The notes below the pieces were generated by a model that saw nothing but the letters and a program-made list of their open reading frames with translations, did no database searches and had not been told where the DNA came from. From assembly GCA_029959085.1 (NCBI GenBank), contig JARWIR010000003.1:36877505-36941504 (forward strand): a stretch of DNA of 64,000 nucleotides. The letters run 5' to 3'. Position 1 is the stretch's first letter. Every line of letters begins with the position of its first letter. This DNA is from Nemophila menziesii (Eukaryota; Streptophyta; Magnoliopsida; Boraginales; Hydrophyllaceae). Positions 1 to 11,158 of the stretch are shown in pieces. The position numbers and the translations under genes are program-made.

Positions 1-109
1 TCGCCAAGGGTTTCAAATGTCCGCTTCGGGTTCGAGTTTTCGTGGTGCCATCACGAAAGCTTCCTACCTTTAGTAGAGGGTAAATGGACTAAGGAAGGTG
101 GTGGTCTAG

Positions 110-2618
110 GTGAGAACATTGCGGTGGGAGTTGGTAAAATGGAAGCGTGAGGTTTTTGATGATATAGTTAAACGGAAAAAAATAGACTTCTTGCACGCAG
201 AGCCATTACAAATATCTTATAACGTTTCGCTAGTTGAACTTGAGAAAATATTGCGAGAAGAATTTGAAAGCGTACTTGCACAAGAAGGGTGGTATTGGTT
301 TGATCGAGCACGAACGGAATGGGTCAATTTGGGCGAAAGAAATACGAAGTTCTGTCATAGAGCGGCGCAGATAAAATTGAGTAAGAACAGGGACTTTCGA
401 ATTAAGAATAACATCCATGAGTGGATTGAGAATTTAGAGGAGGAGAAGGCATGAGTTAGAGACTTCTTCGATGGGCTGTTTGCGATTGAGGAGGTCACTT
501 CGGATGTATTTGAGTTACCTAGACTACCTCACTTTTACACTGTGTGAAGTTGAATCACTTAGTGGTGGTATTTCGGATGAGGAAGTTTGTATTGCGGTGT
601 TTCAGATGTCTCCACACAAAGCTCCTGGTCCGGATGGGATGATAGCCGGCTTATATCAACAGTGTTGGTCCATTGTGGGAAGTTCAGTATGTGAGATGAT
701 CTGACACGCGTTAGTGGTTGGTCACTTCCCGAAGGAGGTTCTTGGCACCCTAATTCATCTTATTCCGAAAGTGGGAGAGCTAGAATATACTACGCAGTTC
801 AGACCTATCAGCCTGATAAATATGAGTTAGAAGATTTGTATGAAAGTGTTAGTTAATCGCTTAAGACCTTTGTTATCGGAGTATATTGGTCCTTATAAGA
901 GTAGTTTTCTCCCTAAACGGTCCAAAATTGATAATGTTGTACTTGTGAGTGAGGTTGATTACATGTTGCGACATTGTAAAGGGATGACGAGTTATATGGC
1001 AATTAAAGTGGACTTAGCTAAGGCATACGTTAGGGTCAGGTGAGACTTCATAAAGGATTCCTTGGAAACTCTAGGTGTACCTTCCACGTGGATAGCTGTG
1101 ATCATAGCGGGAATGGAAGACAATTATCTACGTATTCTATGGCGTGGGGAGCGGATTAAACCAAAGAGAGGGATTCGAAAGGGCGATCCCATCTCACCGT
1201 ACTTGTTCGTTATATGTATGGAGCGACTGTCACTTCTTATACAGAAACTAGTGGAAGAGGAGAGATGGAAACCCATTCGATTATAACTAAGGGGTCTCCT
1301 ATATCTCATATTTTCTTTGCCAATGATCTCATATTATTTGCAGAGGCTTCCTCTCATAATGTTGATCTTTTGCAGGGCACTTTACTTACCTTTTGTCGGG
1401 ATGCGGGACAATCAGTTAGCAGGGAAAAATAGATTATTTATTTTTAGAATAACATTGATGAGGACTTAGCTCTTGATATCACAAGGCGTGGTGGGTTCCA
1501 GAGAAGCGATTGTATTGGGAAATATTTGTGTGTCCCCGTCTTATCAGGGAGGAGGCCTAAGGGGTTTTATGGGGAGTTCATTAATGGACTTTGGGGTAAG
1601 TTGGATAAATGGAAAGGGAATTCTCTTTCGCTTGTGGGTCGTATTACATTGGCTCAATCAGTTTTGAGTGTCGCCAATGTATATCATGCAAGTGGAAAAG
1701 CTCCCCAATTACGTATGCCTTGAGATTGACAAGATTCGTCGTGAGTTTATTTGGGGGAACGCGTATGGTCAAAGACATATCAATTGGGTAGCTTGGAAGT
1801 GTGTTTGTAGGCCTAATAGAATGGGTGGACTGGGGTTTAGATTAGCGGAGGATATGAATAATGCACAACTCAGCAAATTGGGTTGGAAATTGGTTCATGA
1901 TGGTTTTTCTTTGTGGCCAATTGTGATGCGGGAAAAATACATTAAATCGACAATTTTTTAATATGTTTTAAGACTTAATGATTCCCGAATGTGTAGAGCC
2001 ATCGTGGAAGGTATTGTCGTAGTTATACGGGGATCCCGATGGCTCGTGCATAATGGGGATTCTGTGTCGTTTTGGATGGATGGATGGTTTGGTGAGACTC
2101 CATTGATAGGGCATGCACGGGGGGAGGTTAGCCCTTTTGAAAGACATAGAGCATTTAGTGAATTTATTAGTAGTGGTGGTGTTTGGATATGGGATAGCTT
2201 TCAGCATTTACTCCCTTCCTCAAAACTTCTAGAGATTACTAGTGTAAGTCTTGCGAAGGGTGATTCTAGGCGTGATGAACTCTCATTGTTACGTGAAGTG
2301 CGAGGTGTTTACTCGGCTAAATCAGCGGTTTGGGACATAGATGAAACTGAGGTTAATTCGGAGGTCTATTGGAAGATATGGAAGATAAAATTCCCTCAAC
2401 GAACTAGGGTGTTGGTGTGGGGAGCAGTTCAGGACAGGTTACCAACAAGAGGTAACCTAGCTAGGAAGAGTATGGAGGTACCAGTGGTTTGCCCGTTTTG
2501 TGAAGTGGTAATGGAGAGCTCAATCCATCTTTTTTGGGACTGGTCAATGGTGAGAGAAGTTTTGGTACTAATCAGAAGGGAAATGAGTAGAAACTTCAAT
2601 GGTGACATGGAGTTGTAA
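110..2618 (+). pseudogene. LINE A reverse transcriptase and zinc-binding domain, copy 1
   Basis: Fragments in shifting frames match plant LINE reverse transcriptase in order: a linker ending near 450, the KAPGPDG motif near 615-640, an RPISL motif near 800, the SSFLP and KVDLAKAY motifs near 900-1030, RKGDPISPYLF near 1180, and a catalytic box at 1316-1327 that reads FAND where active enzymes have FADD. A later open stretch (1989-2618, 209 codons) carries the zinc-binding domain with a CPFC and downstream His. There are several in-frame stops, including one where KAYDRVRW is expected (the Asp is Val and the Trp codon is TGA). This is a dead enzyme. Copy 1 alone has Trp for Arg near 2537. No genuine start codon is present, so the left limit is only where homology becomes readable in this frame. 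Confidence 0.88.
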
Positions 2619-3974
2619 AGTCCAGGTGGTAGCAGCTAGGGGTGCACACGGGTCAGGTACCCGGACCATCGACCCCTAGTTAAGAAATAACCCGCACTTG
2701 CGGGTTTAAGGTTCTCAAAACCGAGAACCAATCCATCAAACTTAAATGGTTGCGGGTTGGTTTTTCTAATATGGTTTCGGGTTTGGTTTGTGCGGGTTGG
2801 TTCGGTTTTGGTTTGGTTTCTGGTTTACTTTGCTTATTTATAATTTAGTCCATGAAAATTTAAATAACACATTTCAAGTTCATTACAGCTTTGATTAAGC
2901 TAATACAAAACCAACTTAACCTATTACAACCTTAATTACCAAATACATAAAAGAAACAACCTTGAATTACAACTTAAAAGTTTTTAAACCATCAAAACCA
3001 AATAGATTAAGCTATTACAAACCCAAATTACCTGAATTACATAAAAATACATCATCCAAAAGACCAAAACCATAATTCAACTTTAACATTTCCAAAAATA
3101 AACTACAGCAGATTCCAAGTTGTAGACCTTAGTTTATAGATACAAACACTAAGCTTCTTATTCCTTTCCAACTTCAAAATTTCCATTCCATTTTCCAACC
3201 TGTTTCATAAGAGTTCGAGACTTTGCCTCTTTTATTTAGTTCCAAATTCAATGTTATATAATGTAATGCAGAAATATAACAAGAATTTCATAGCCTCAGA
3301 TCATTATATCATCATTGGCTATGAATTAGTGCCTTAGATTATTTTTTAAATCATCACAGGAACTTTAAACCTAAGGGACAAGGGACATTGCATAAAGTAT
3401 AAAACTGATTTGTAACTCGCAATAAGGTTATTGGACTACTTTATCACCATTCTTAATAACAACAACACCTTATTGTTATTATTATTATGAATGGCGACAA
3501 AGTAGTCTATATAACCTTATTTTGTGCCTCATATTAGCAATTTAAATCATCACATGCACTTTATAAACCTAAGGGACAAGGGACTTGGTCAATTTTACAA
3601 AACAACCTACAATGTTCAACTAACAAATGCATGACAAAAGAATGTCATCTCTAATAAATTCCTCAGCTCAACTGTACAAAAAATAAACCTGTACAAATCA
3701 AAATCATGTTAAATTGCATCATAGTAACCTCATGAGATTCTTTCTTAAGTCTATATGCACAATTTTAGTCAAATGCAAGTTATTATAGTATGAAACTGAT
3801 GTATAACTCACATAAGGTTATTGGCTAATTCATTGAATCAGTTAGAGTGGATTGTGGACTTCCACTCAAACTTAATTCATCTATTCCATAATAACCTACA
3901 CAACATAAAAAAATTCAAGTTAGATAGCAATAAAAATGTTCAAGTTAGTCTCGCAAATTGCAAAAAAATATTAG

Positions 3975-6038
3975 TTAGGTATTGAATTTGCCCAATTTAG
4001 CTTCCAAGTCTTCCACAAGTTGATTAGATGTTCCAAGATTAATTGGAAGAGAAGATCTGAGCCAATTTTGAGTACAAATTAAAGCTTCAACTATTTTAGG
4101 GGACAATGAACTTCTGAATTGATCAAGTACTCTATGCACTTTCAGAAGCCACAGTTGAAACTGGAACAGCCAACACATGTTTGGCTAGTTGGGACAACAC
4201 TTTAAACCTCATAGAATTACTTTTCCACCAATGTAAAATGTCAAAATTAGAAGCCATCTCTTCTATATCTTCTTTTAGATACTTATCTAATTCAGATGCT
4301 TTAGAGAGGTGTTTCTCAGCCATGAAAGTTTGAAATCTACCACCAAGAACACAAGGAGTTTCAATTGTACTTGTAGTTGAACTTTCCACTTCACCACTAG
4401 ATGAACTAGTAGGAGCAGCAGTTTTGTCATACACTTTAAAAATCCTTGATAAAGCATCTCTAACCTTGGTAAGAAATATTTCACTTTCAGCTGATGTATA
4501 CATAAAACTTAAATAGCATTGTAAGTATTGCATTTTTTCCCTTGGATCTAAAGCAACTGCCACATGGAGAATAATGTTGATACTATTAACTCCACAGTAT
4601 ATATTGAACTTTTTTTTCATCTCAGTTGCCATTTTACTAAGTACTGGATTTTCATTTGCACATAATTTTACTATTTTTTCCCAAATTCTCACTATTTCAT
4701 CGAATAAGAGATTTGTTGTAACAAATAAGGTACCACTAAATTTCTTAGTGGAAATGTAGAACAATTTCAGAAACTCAACAAAACACCTCACATTTTCCCA
4801 ATCAATTAAGTTTGGAGGATTTCTTAAAGCATCTTTAAAGTGTGCAGTATAAGAAGAATCATCCACTTTTATTCGCGCAAATACGGTTTCGAATTTTTCA
4901 GCACACTCAAGCATTTTATAAGTAGAATTCCACCTTGTAGGGACATCAAGGCACAAGTTGGATTTACATTCAACCACCACAAACTCACAAAACTTTTAAA
5001 AGCTCTAAATATTGCAGGAAAGCCTCTAACATATTTAACTGCATCTCGTATATTTTTGATACAAGCTTCTAACTCAACCATACCCTCTTTTACAATAAGA
5101 TTCAAAATGTGAGCGCAACACCTAACATGAAGAAATTCATGTTTAAGAAGAGATTTTGTTTTTTCCCCTGCAACTTTCACAAAATACTTAATTGCCACAA
5201 TGTTAGAAGAAGCATTATCAACTGTCAAAGTAAGATATGAATTGATATTCCAATCCAAAAGAATTGCTTCTACTTTTCTACGAATTGTTTCACCTTTATG
5301 ATCCTCAACTTTACAAAACCCTATGACTCTTTTATTTTATTTCCAATTTGAATCCACATAATGGGCAGTCGAACACATATAATTCTAGTTTTGATTAGAG
5401 GTCCATGTATCAGTGGTCATATTAATTGTCATATTTTTCAACTCTTTTTTCAACTTAAGCTTTTCTTCTTCATATATAGTCATACACTTTCGCATAATGG
5501 TCGTTCTATATGGTATAGTTTTATACTTGGGTTGCATTATTTTACAAAAAAATTTAAAACCAATGCCTTCCACAAATCTAAAACTTAACTCATCTATAAT
5601 GACCAATTGAGCTAGGGCCTTAGTACAAGCTTCAATAGAAAACACATAAGTTCCAACTACATTCTTTCCTTCATCAGATTTCGAGAAATTTAACAAAGTT
5701 TAGCCATCTTCTGTTGGAGGATAAAAGGGATATTTTGTGCATCTTTTAAGCTTAATGTGATTATTCATATTAGTTGTACCATGCTTTCTAGTATTAGCTG
5801 CATATGAATGTTCACAATATTTACAAACTGATCTTATACTACCATCTTCATAAGTAATAACTTCAAAGTGTTTCCAACAATTAGAGGTTTTTTTTATCTT
5901 TTTAGGGATATGTGGTAAACTACTAGAGGGGCGAGTGTTAAGAGTATCAGAAGAGTTACCAACAGGTGTTTGATCAATACCTTGAGTGGGTTGTATAGTA
6001 AGATCAATGATGGAATCAGAATCATCCTCCATACTCAT
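3975..6038 (-). pseudogene. hAT transposase (BED finger, hAT C-terminal dimerisation domain), copy 1
   Basis: Reading right to left, the product begins at an ATG at 6038 just after a plausible acceptor (TTTTGCAG). A donor near 6205 suggests an intron in the 5' leader. A BED-type finger follows (CKYC, then His and Cys about 20 residues on), then the RNase H-like core (DTWTS, VDNASSN, RCCAHILNL, PTRWNSTY), and the C-terminal dimerisation motif ending LAVPVSTVASESA near 4135. It is broken by a TAA at 5697-5699, a TAA near 5337, a frameshift near 4980 and a frameshifting loss of the usual FSTGG just after SESA; all of these are shared with the other copies that reach them. A TAG near 5382 (TTG in copies 2 and 3) is private to this copy. 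The relatives are plant zinc finger BED proteins of the RICESLEEPER/DAYSLEEPER type. No active transposase can be made. Confidence 0.9.
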
Positions 6039-6547
6039 TAATCTGCAAAACAAAACAAACAAATCAAAAATTAATTAGTAATAATCATAAACTATAAAAA
6101 TAAATCAATCTATTTTTGAAAATCATTTACAATAACCTAGATCTTCAAATTGATTACAAGAATTGAAGAAAAGAAGAATGATCAAAGAGATTGAAGATTC
6201 ATACCTGGGAAAGGGGGCTTTGAAGAACACGAAACCCTATATCGGCCTTTTATACAAATCCAGAAAACCTCACATAACAATATCTCATTAACCATATCAT
6301 AAAAAGTATTAACCATGACTTAATCGATTAACCATGGTAAGCTTGTACATCGGAGGCGATAGACATCATGAGAGAAGTCATGAACAATAAATGCGGACCT
6401 CAAAGGTTGTTTTAAAACCATCTAAATAATTAATGCGGAGTACAAAAGGAGCCTTGGAGAGAGACGGCGATGGATGGGTGCAGGGATGGGTTTCAGAGAG
6501 TAGCCAAGAGAGAAGGTGAAAAGGCTAGGGTTTAGCCCCGTTTTCGT

Positions 6548-6557
6548 GAGAGAGAGA

Positions 6558-6597
<40 letters not shown>
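6548..6597. repeat. (GA)n microsatellite in hAT, copy 1
   Basis: About 25 GA dinucleotides with one GG interruption, upstream of the hAT transposase start. The copy 2 tract is shorter and uninterrupted, which accounts for part of the unit length difference. Confidence 0.95.
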
Positions 6598-6603
<6 letters not shown>

Positions 6604-7497
6604 GTGTGAAAGAAGTCAGAAATGAGGTGGGTTATGTTTACCCACCTCTTTTATATTACATATATAAAAAAAATAAGTAATGGGCTGTTTTTGCGGGTTG
6701 GACCGGGTACCCGCGGTTTGGCCTTTTCACAAACCGAGAACCAACCCATATCCACCAAAAAAATTATTGTGGGCCCATCCCAACCCATGGTTTGTGCGGG
6801 TAGGTTTTTTCGGGTTGGGTTGGGTCGGTTTCGTGCGGTTTTGTGGTTTCGTGGTTTCGTGGTTTTTCGTGTGCATCCCTAGTAGCAGCTAGCCTTCTTC
6901 CCAGGCGCTCCATAGTGGATACTCGGGTTTACAGCAAGATGGAGGGGCGATCTGCAACATCACCAGGTCGCGCAGCAGCGCCTCGAAGTCGGACAGCTGC
7001 AGATAGGAGTAGCCACGGTGAAACAGGTACAGTCCATTAATTGTTTAGTCTCACGATCTTTTGGCTTGGATGGAACAGGTGTGGGTTTGCAGCATCATTT
7101 GTAGGGTCTCACTGAACAGCGCAGACCAGCTATGGGGGATCGGATGAACTCAATTCGTTACCACGAAGAGCTTAATAGTTCTGTTGCAAATTTTGCAGAA
7201 GAGGAGGACCTTTCAGGGCCAGATCTGCCACTGTCCGATGTCCAGTGGTGGTCAAAGAATTTATCTGCTAAAGGTCTCTTTGTCGGGGTCACATGAGATG
7301 CATTTTTTGGGTCCCTTATTAAGGTAATATGGCGAGCGTGTAACGATATTGTATTCAGTAGTGGAGGTATCCCCTACCGGGAAAGATATATTGCGTAGTG
7401 CCCGTTTCTTAGCACATACTTATGCAAAGGCTTAGGGGAATATCCCTGGAACTGTTTCAGTTAATAAAGGATCTACTAGCCTCATTGGATGGTGTAA

Positions 7498-7997
7498 ACT
7501 GGTCAAAGGGGTGAAATTGAATACAAATGGAAGTTGTAATAGGTGGCGCAAGGAAAGTGGTGGTGGCGGTGTAATTGGAGATAGTGACGGAATATGGATC
7601 AGGGGTTTTCGATGAAAATTTGCCATGATTAACCGTTTGTTATGAATTGATTGCGCTCTATGAAGGCCTTAGAATGGTTGAAGGAATGCCTCTTAAGGAG
7701 ATTATTATCGAAGTAGATTCTTGGAAAGTGGTGGAGATATTATGTAGTGAGGGCGGGGACAAGGGGCCAGCAGCATTCTGGATTGGGAAAATTCGTGAAA
7801 TCTTGAAGAGGAATAGTTCGTTCGTCCTTATAAGTTTTTATCGAAAGGCTGACTTTTGTGCGGATAGGCTAGCTCATTTGGGTTTGAAGCAAACAGACAT
7901 CTATCGCTCCCTTAAGGATCCTCCTAAGGAAATTTGGAAGTATCTCACACGCGATCGGATCGGATGGAAGACGCCTAGAGATGTTTTTAGTCCCTGA
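7498..7997 (+). pseudogene. LINE A RNase H domain, copy 1
   Basis: This is the C-terminal RNase H of LINE A. The first strand reads LNTNGSC, so the first catalytic Asp is Asn. After a stop at 7612, the YELIALYEGLR segment keeps the catalytic Glu, EVDSWKV keeps the next Asp, and FYRKADFCADRLAHLG keeps the last Asp. It ends in DPPKEIWKYLTRD about 20 residues before the stop at 7997. The region between the hAT end (6890) and 7498 is LINE-derived but has no frame I can assign to a domain. Confidence 0.8.
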
Positions 7998-8063
7998 GTG
8001 TTAGATGATTTGTTAGCCTAGTATTCCACGATCCCATTGGATCTCCACTGTAACAAAAAAAAA

Positions 8064-8370
8064 CTTTTTGTTGAGAAATCCCGTTTTTATCGGTGGTTAC
8101 TATTGTACTATATGCAGTGTACGGATGCGGGATGGCAAAAAAATGGTATCATTTCAAAATTAGTTTATTCATGATAGGTCATATGAAATGTTAAGAACAA
8201 GTACATTATGTAAAATATGTCTATACATGTTAGCAATGTTCTTCTGTCTCTTAATTGTATGTTATTCGATTTTTTTGAGCATGTTTCGGGTGATGGTCGA
8301 AATCTGTATACGCTACAGACCCATGACATTCTATCTATTAATGCTAGTGATTCTAATGTGTCTATTTGGT
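8064..8370. other. Spacer between LINE A and LINE B, copy 1
   Basis: AT-rich, with no gene. LINE RT homology begins only at about 8371. The stretch 8285-8370 gives an uninterrupted frame with the look of real coding sequence (begins SGDGRNLYTLQTHD), but I do not recognise it. Confidence 0.5.
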
Positions 8371-9816
8371 CATCTTCCTTCGGGTCTGAATGATACACTT
8401 ATTCACCTTATTCCAAAAGTGTCAGATCCGAACCGGGTACGTTTATGTCGCCCGATTAGCCTTATTAATTGTCATGTTAAGTTTATTATGAAGGCCATGG
8501 TAAATAGACTCATGCCTATTCTGTCTAACATTATTGGCCCGTGCCAAAGTAGTTTCTTACCAGGTCGCTCTACGGTGGATAATGTTGTGCTGTTGCGCGA
8601 AGTGGATCACAAGATGCGTCACCAGCAAGGAAGGAACGGAATAATGGCCGTTAAAATCGACCTCGCAAAAGCTTATGACAAGATCAGATGGGAATTCATC
8701 GAAGAGACAATCCAACATTTTGGGTTTCTGGAAAAGTGGATAAAGTTGATTATGTCAAGTATGAAGGAAAACGAGATGCGGGTTTTATGGAATGGGGAGC
8801 CGTTGCAACCGTTTATGCCTTACAGGGGTATTCGGCAAGGGGGTCCCTTATCCCCGTACCTATTTGTCATGTGTATGGAAAGATTATCTATATTAATTAA
8901 GAAGCTTTGTAGCTCGGGAAGGTGGTAGGAGGTTCAGATTGGTCGTGGGGGTCCCAAATTGTCTCACTTATTTTTCGCGGATGATCTAATCCTTTTTGGT
9001 GAAGCTTCTCTTTTGCAGGTGCATATAATACAAGAGGCGGTGGAGTTGTTTTGCAATGAAGCGGGTCAGACCATTAGTGCGGAGAAGTCGCTGATTTATT
9101 TCTCCTCAAATGTTCCGGAAACACTTCAGAAGGAGCTAACATTAGCAAGTGGTTTCTGCCATAGTAGCTCGTTTGGCTCGTACTTGGGTGTCCCCATCTT
9201 ATCTGGTAGACTTCCTAAGGGTTTTTATAAAGGGATATTAGAAAAAATGAGAGGCAAGTTAGCGGCGTGGAAGACAAAGACTCTATCTCTAGGCGGCCGT
9301 ATCACGCTAGCCCAGTCTTAAACGCAATGCTGGTTTACCAAATGCAATTTATGAAGCTACCCAAGTATGTATGTAAAGAGATTGATAGAGTGGTCCGAAA
9401 TTTTATCTGGGGTTCCTCAGATCCAGAGAGAAAGATACAGTGGGTTGCGTGGGAACAAATTTGTAAACCAAAAAAAAATTGGTGGTCTTGGAATAAGAAG
9501 CGCAGAAATGTATAATTTGGCTTTGCTTGCTAAGCTTGGTTGGAGAATTTTTATTGGAGACGAATCGGTAGCGTGGGTCCAAATATTCAGAAACAAATAT
9601 TTCAAAAACGGGGTCCTTAATCGTATATTGAATGGGAGTGAGTCAAGTGTCTGTAAAGCAATTGTTGTGGGGGTAAATGCTATTCTAGATGGTATTGCGG
9701 AGCAAAGGGTTGAGGGTGGACCGAGCGTAAGGTGGAAGTTTCATAGTTCGGGGTCTTTTACCGTCAAGCCGGCTTTTATGATGTTTGACGAGCGAGAAGA
9801 GGATACGCCTTCGTAG
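8371..9816 (+). pseudogene. LINE B reverse transcriptase, copy 1
   Basis: RT motifs in order: LIHLIPK, RPISLINC, QSSFLPGRS, KIDLAKAYDKIRW, GIRQGGPLSPYLF and an intact catalytic FADD at 8974-8985. Breaks are TAG at 8926-8928, TAA at 9319-9321 and a frame change around the A-run near 9472. The fingers region before LIHLIPK is missing. Copy 1 has GG where copy 2 has the more usual GD in the RQGDP motif. Much less decayed than LINE A, so probably younger. Confidence 0.88.
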
Positions 9817-9960
9817 TCTCTGCAGAACGAATCTTACTTATTTATTAAAACTTGCATACGATCTGTATACTTGCAGAACCGTGCTAGATTAGGATGACTA
9901 ATTGCACTTATTTATATTCTAATTTTATCACACCCTAGTCGACACCAGGGCATTATCAAG

Positions 9961-10551
9961 ATGGCCTCGAATATATTGGTTAATTGGGTTAAGCCATGTG
10001 ATGGAGACAAATTAAACATTGATGGAAGTTTTATTTTTGAAAAGAAGATGGCCGGTATTGGTGGCATCTTGAGGGACAGGTATGGGTCGTGTATTGCTGG
10101 ATTTATGGGACCTTGTCTCGTTGATTCTCCTTTCATTTATGAACTTTTTGCATTACTTTTTGGTCTTAAATGGGTTTTGTGCAATGGTTATGTCGAAATG
10201 ATGATCGAAACAGATTCGAAGGAACTCCACGCGCTAGTGAAGGACGGTGAGAGTTCAATTCACTATGAGAGGGGCTCGGGGAAGTTCCACGCGCTAGTGA
10301 AGGGCGGTGGGAACTTAGGTAGCCGCCATGTTTCAATTATAGGAGAATGTTGTGCAATCTTGAAGAGACACCCAAAGCTCGAGCTATGTCATGTGTTCCG
10401 GGAAGCTAACTTTTGCGCAGATAAACTAGCAAAAGAAGGTGCGAAGATGCATTCTCAGCCTATTGTTTTTACGGACCCCCCTGATTACCTGTGGAACTAT
10501 ATTACGAGAGATAGAAGTGAGTGCGCGACTGCTAGAGTCATGCTAGATTAA
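9961..10551 (+). CDS. LINE B RNase H-like ORF (196 aa), copy 1
   Basis: An open frame from ATG encodes the RNase H domain found at the C terminus of plant LINEs, whose role is to remove RNA from the RNA-DNA hybrid during reverse transcription. All four acidic catalytic positions are present: D21 in NIDGS, E61 in YELFAL, D85 in ETDSKE and D154 in NFCADKL. The fold carries a 20-residue internal duplication: the HALVK segment at residues 90-94 recurs at 110-114, matching a 60-bp direct repeat in the DNA. The ATG is probably incidental, since the domain normally continues from the RT polyprotein, from which it is separated by stops near 9816. Nothing indicates that it is expressed. Confidence 0.72.
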   Translation: MASNILVNWVKPCDGDKLNIDGSFIFEKKMAGIGGILRDRYGSCIAGFMGPCLVDSPFIYELFALLFGLKWVLCNGYVEMMIETDSKELHALVKDGESSIHYERGSGKFHALVKGGGNLGSRHVSIIGECCAILKRHPKLELCHVFREANFCADKLAKEGAKMHSQPIVFTDPPDYLWNYITRDRSECATARVMLD

Positions 10552-11038
10552 TAAGAACTCGTGTTCTATTTGTAATGATTTGTTCTTAACGGCTCTTTTA
10601 TGAGTTTCCTATGTATGAAAAAAAAATTATAAGGAATTAGATAATTAAAAGTAGGAGCAATAGTGGAATAAGTTAAAAAAAAAAAAGGGACTTTATAGAG
10701 AGTTAAAAAAAAAAAAATTAGACTTCCTAAAAGATAGGTTATACGTATTTGAACTTAATAAATTAATAACTTAATATATAATTCATTTTTATTTAATTAA
10801 CTAAAATAGTTAATAATAATAATTTTTGTTATTTGAGTTTAATCAGCATTATTTTATTTATTTTTGAATTAGGGATTAATAAAGAAACTAAACTAAACTA
10901 AAATTTGATTCTTGGTTTTTTTTTTTTTTTTATCGTTCTAACTTTGCAGGTTGACATTATATTATATATTTTGAAAGGATGGTAATTCACTAATCAATAA
11001 AAGTGATTGTATTGTAACAGGACTCTACCACTATCAGC

Positions 11039-11046
11039 TATATAAA
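11039..11046 (+). promoter_or_regulatory. TATA box of kinase gene, copy 1
   Basis: TATATAAA lies 120 bp upstream of the ATG, so transcription should start near 11070 and leave a leader of about 90 nt. It is the best TATA match in the upstream region. Inferred from sequence only. Confidence 0.6.
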
Positions 11047-11061
11047 CAACCTCGGTTACTT

Positions 11062-11129
11062 GATTCTTCTTACACCATTAAATCCCCTCAGAAGATATCT
11101 AGTTATCGATTCTTCTTACACCATTAAAT
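11062..11129 (+). repeat. 22-bp direct repeat in kinase 5' leader, copy 1
   Basis: GATTCTTCTTACACCATTAA plus AT occurs at 11062-11083 and again, perfectly, at 11108-11129. The first copy spans the predicted transcription start and the second lies in the leader just before the ATG. Function unknown. Confidence 0.9.
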
Positions 11130-11158
11130 AATCTATCTCATCTAACAAAGTTCAGAAC

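Larger units (their letters stand above)
2637..6881 (-). mobile_element. hAT transposon, copy 1
   Basis: The ends are imperfect inverted repeats: TAGGGGTGCACACG at 2637 and the complement of CGTGTGCATCCCTA ending at 6881. The element is flanked by the 8-bp direct repeat GTAGCAGC (2629-2636 and 6882-6889), the target-duplication length of hAT elements. Both subterminal zones are rich in CGGGTTGG and CGGTTTGG words, as in other plant hATs. It interrupts LINE A, so it is younger than LINE A. The 8-bp duplication is identical in units 1 and 2, so insertion came before amplification. Confidence 0.95.
1..8063 (+). mobile_element. LINE A, copy 1 (non-LTR retrotransposon, interrupted by hAT)
   Basis: The order on the plus strand is the end of the endonuclease domain, reverse transcriptase, the zinc-binding domain that follows RT in plant LINEs, and RNase H, ending in an A-run at 8054-8063. 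The hAT at 2637-6881 splits it; removing the hAT and one 8-bp duplication joins 2636 to 6890. The 5' part lies outside the window. No ORF1 is visible in any copy, so the element was 5'-truncated or eroded before the array amplified. Confidence 0.9.
8371..10626 (+). mobile_element. LINE B, copy 1
   Basis: A second LINE of the same family as LINE A; their RT segments align clearly (compare SSFLPGRSTVDNVV here with SSFLPKRSKIDNVV in LINE A). It lacks ORF1, the endonuclease and the first part of RT, so it is 5'-truncated. Most of the zinc-binding domain is also missing (break near 9816). It ends in an A-run at 10618-10626. The order is RT then RNase H on the plus strand. Confidence 0.88.
10627..11158 (+). 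other. Upstream region of kinase gene, copy 1
   Basis: AT-rich stretch between the LINE B tail and the kinase start, with A-runs near 10675 and 10705 and a T-run near 10920. It must hold the promoter. From 10921 on it is identical to the equivalent part of copy 2. No other gene seen. Confidence 0.7.

Noticed and set aside
110..454. 114-aa frame as a stand-alone gene
   Set aside because: It begins at GTG and is the linker between the endonuclease and RT of LINE A; it recurs in each unit.
4574..5112. Plus-strand frames within the hAT
   Set aside because: They are antisense to the transposase and carry no domain.
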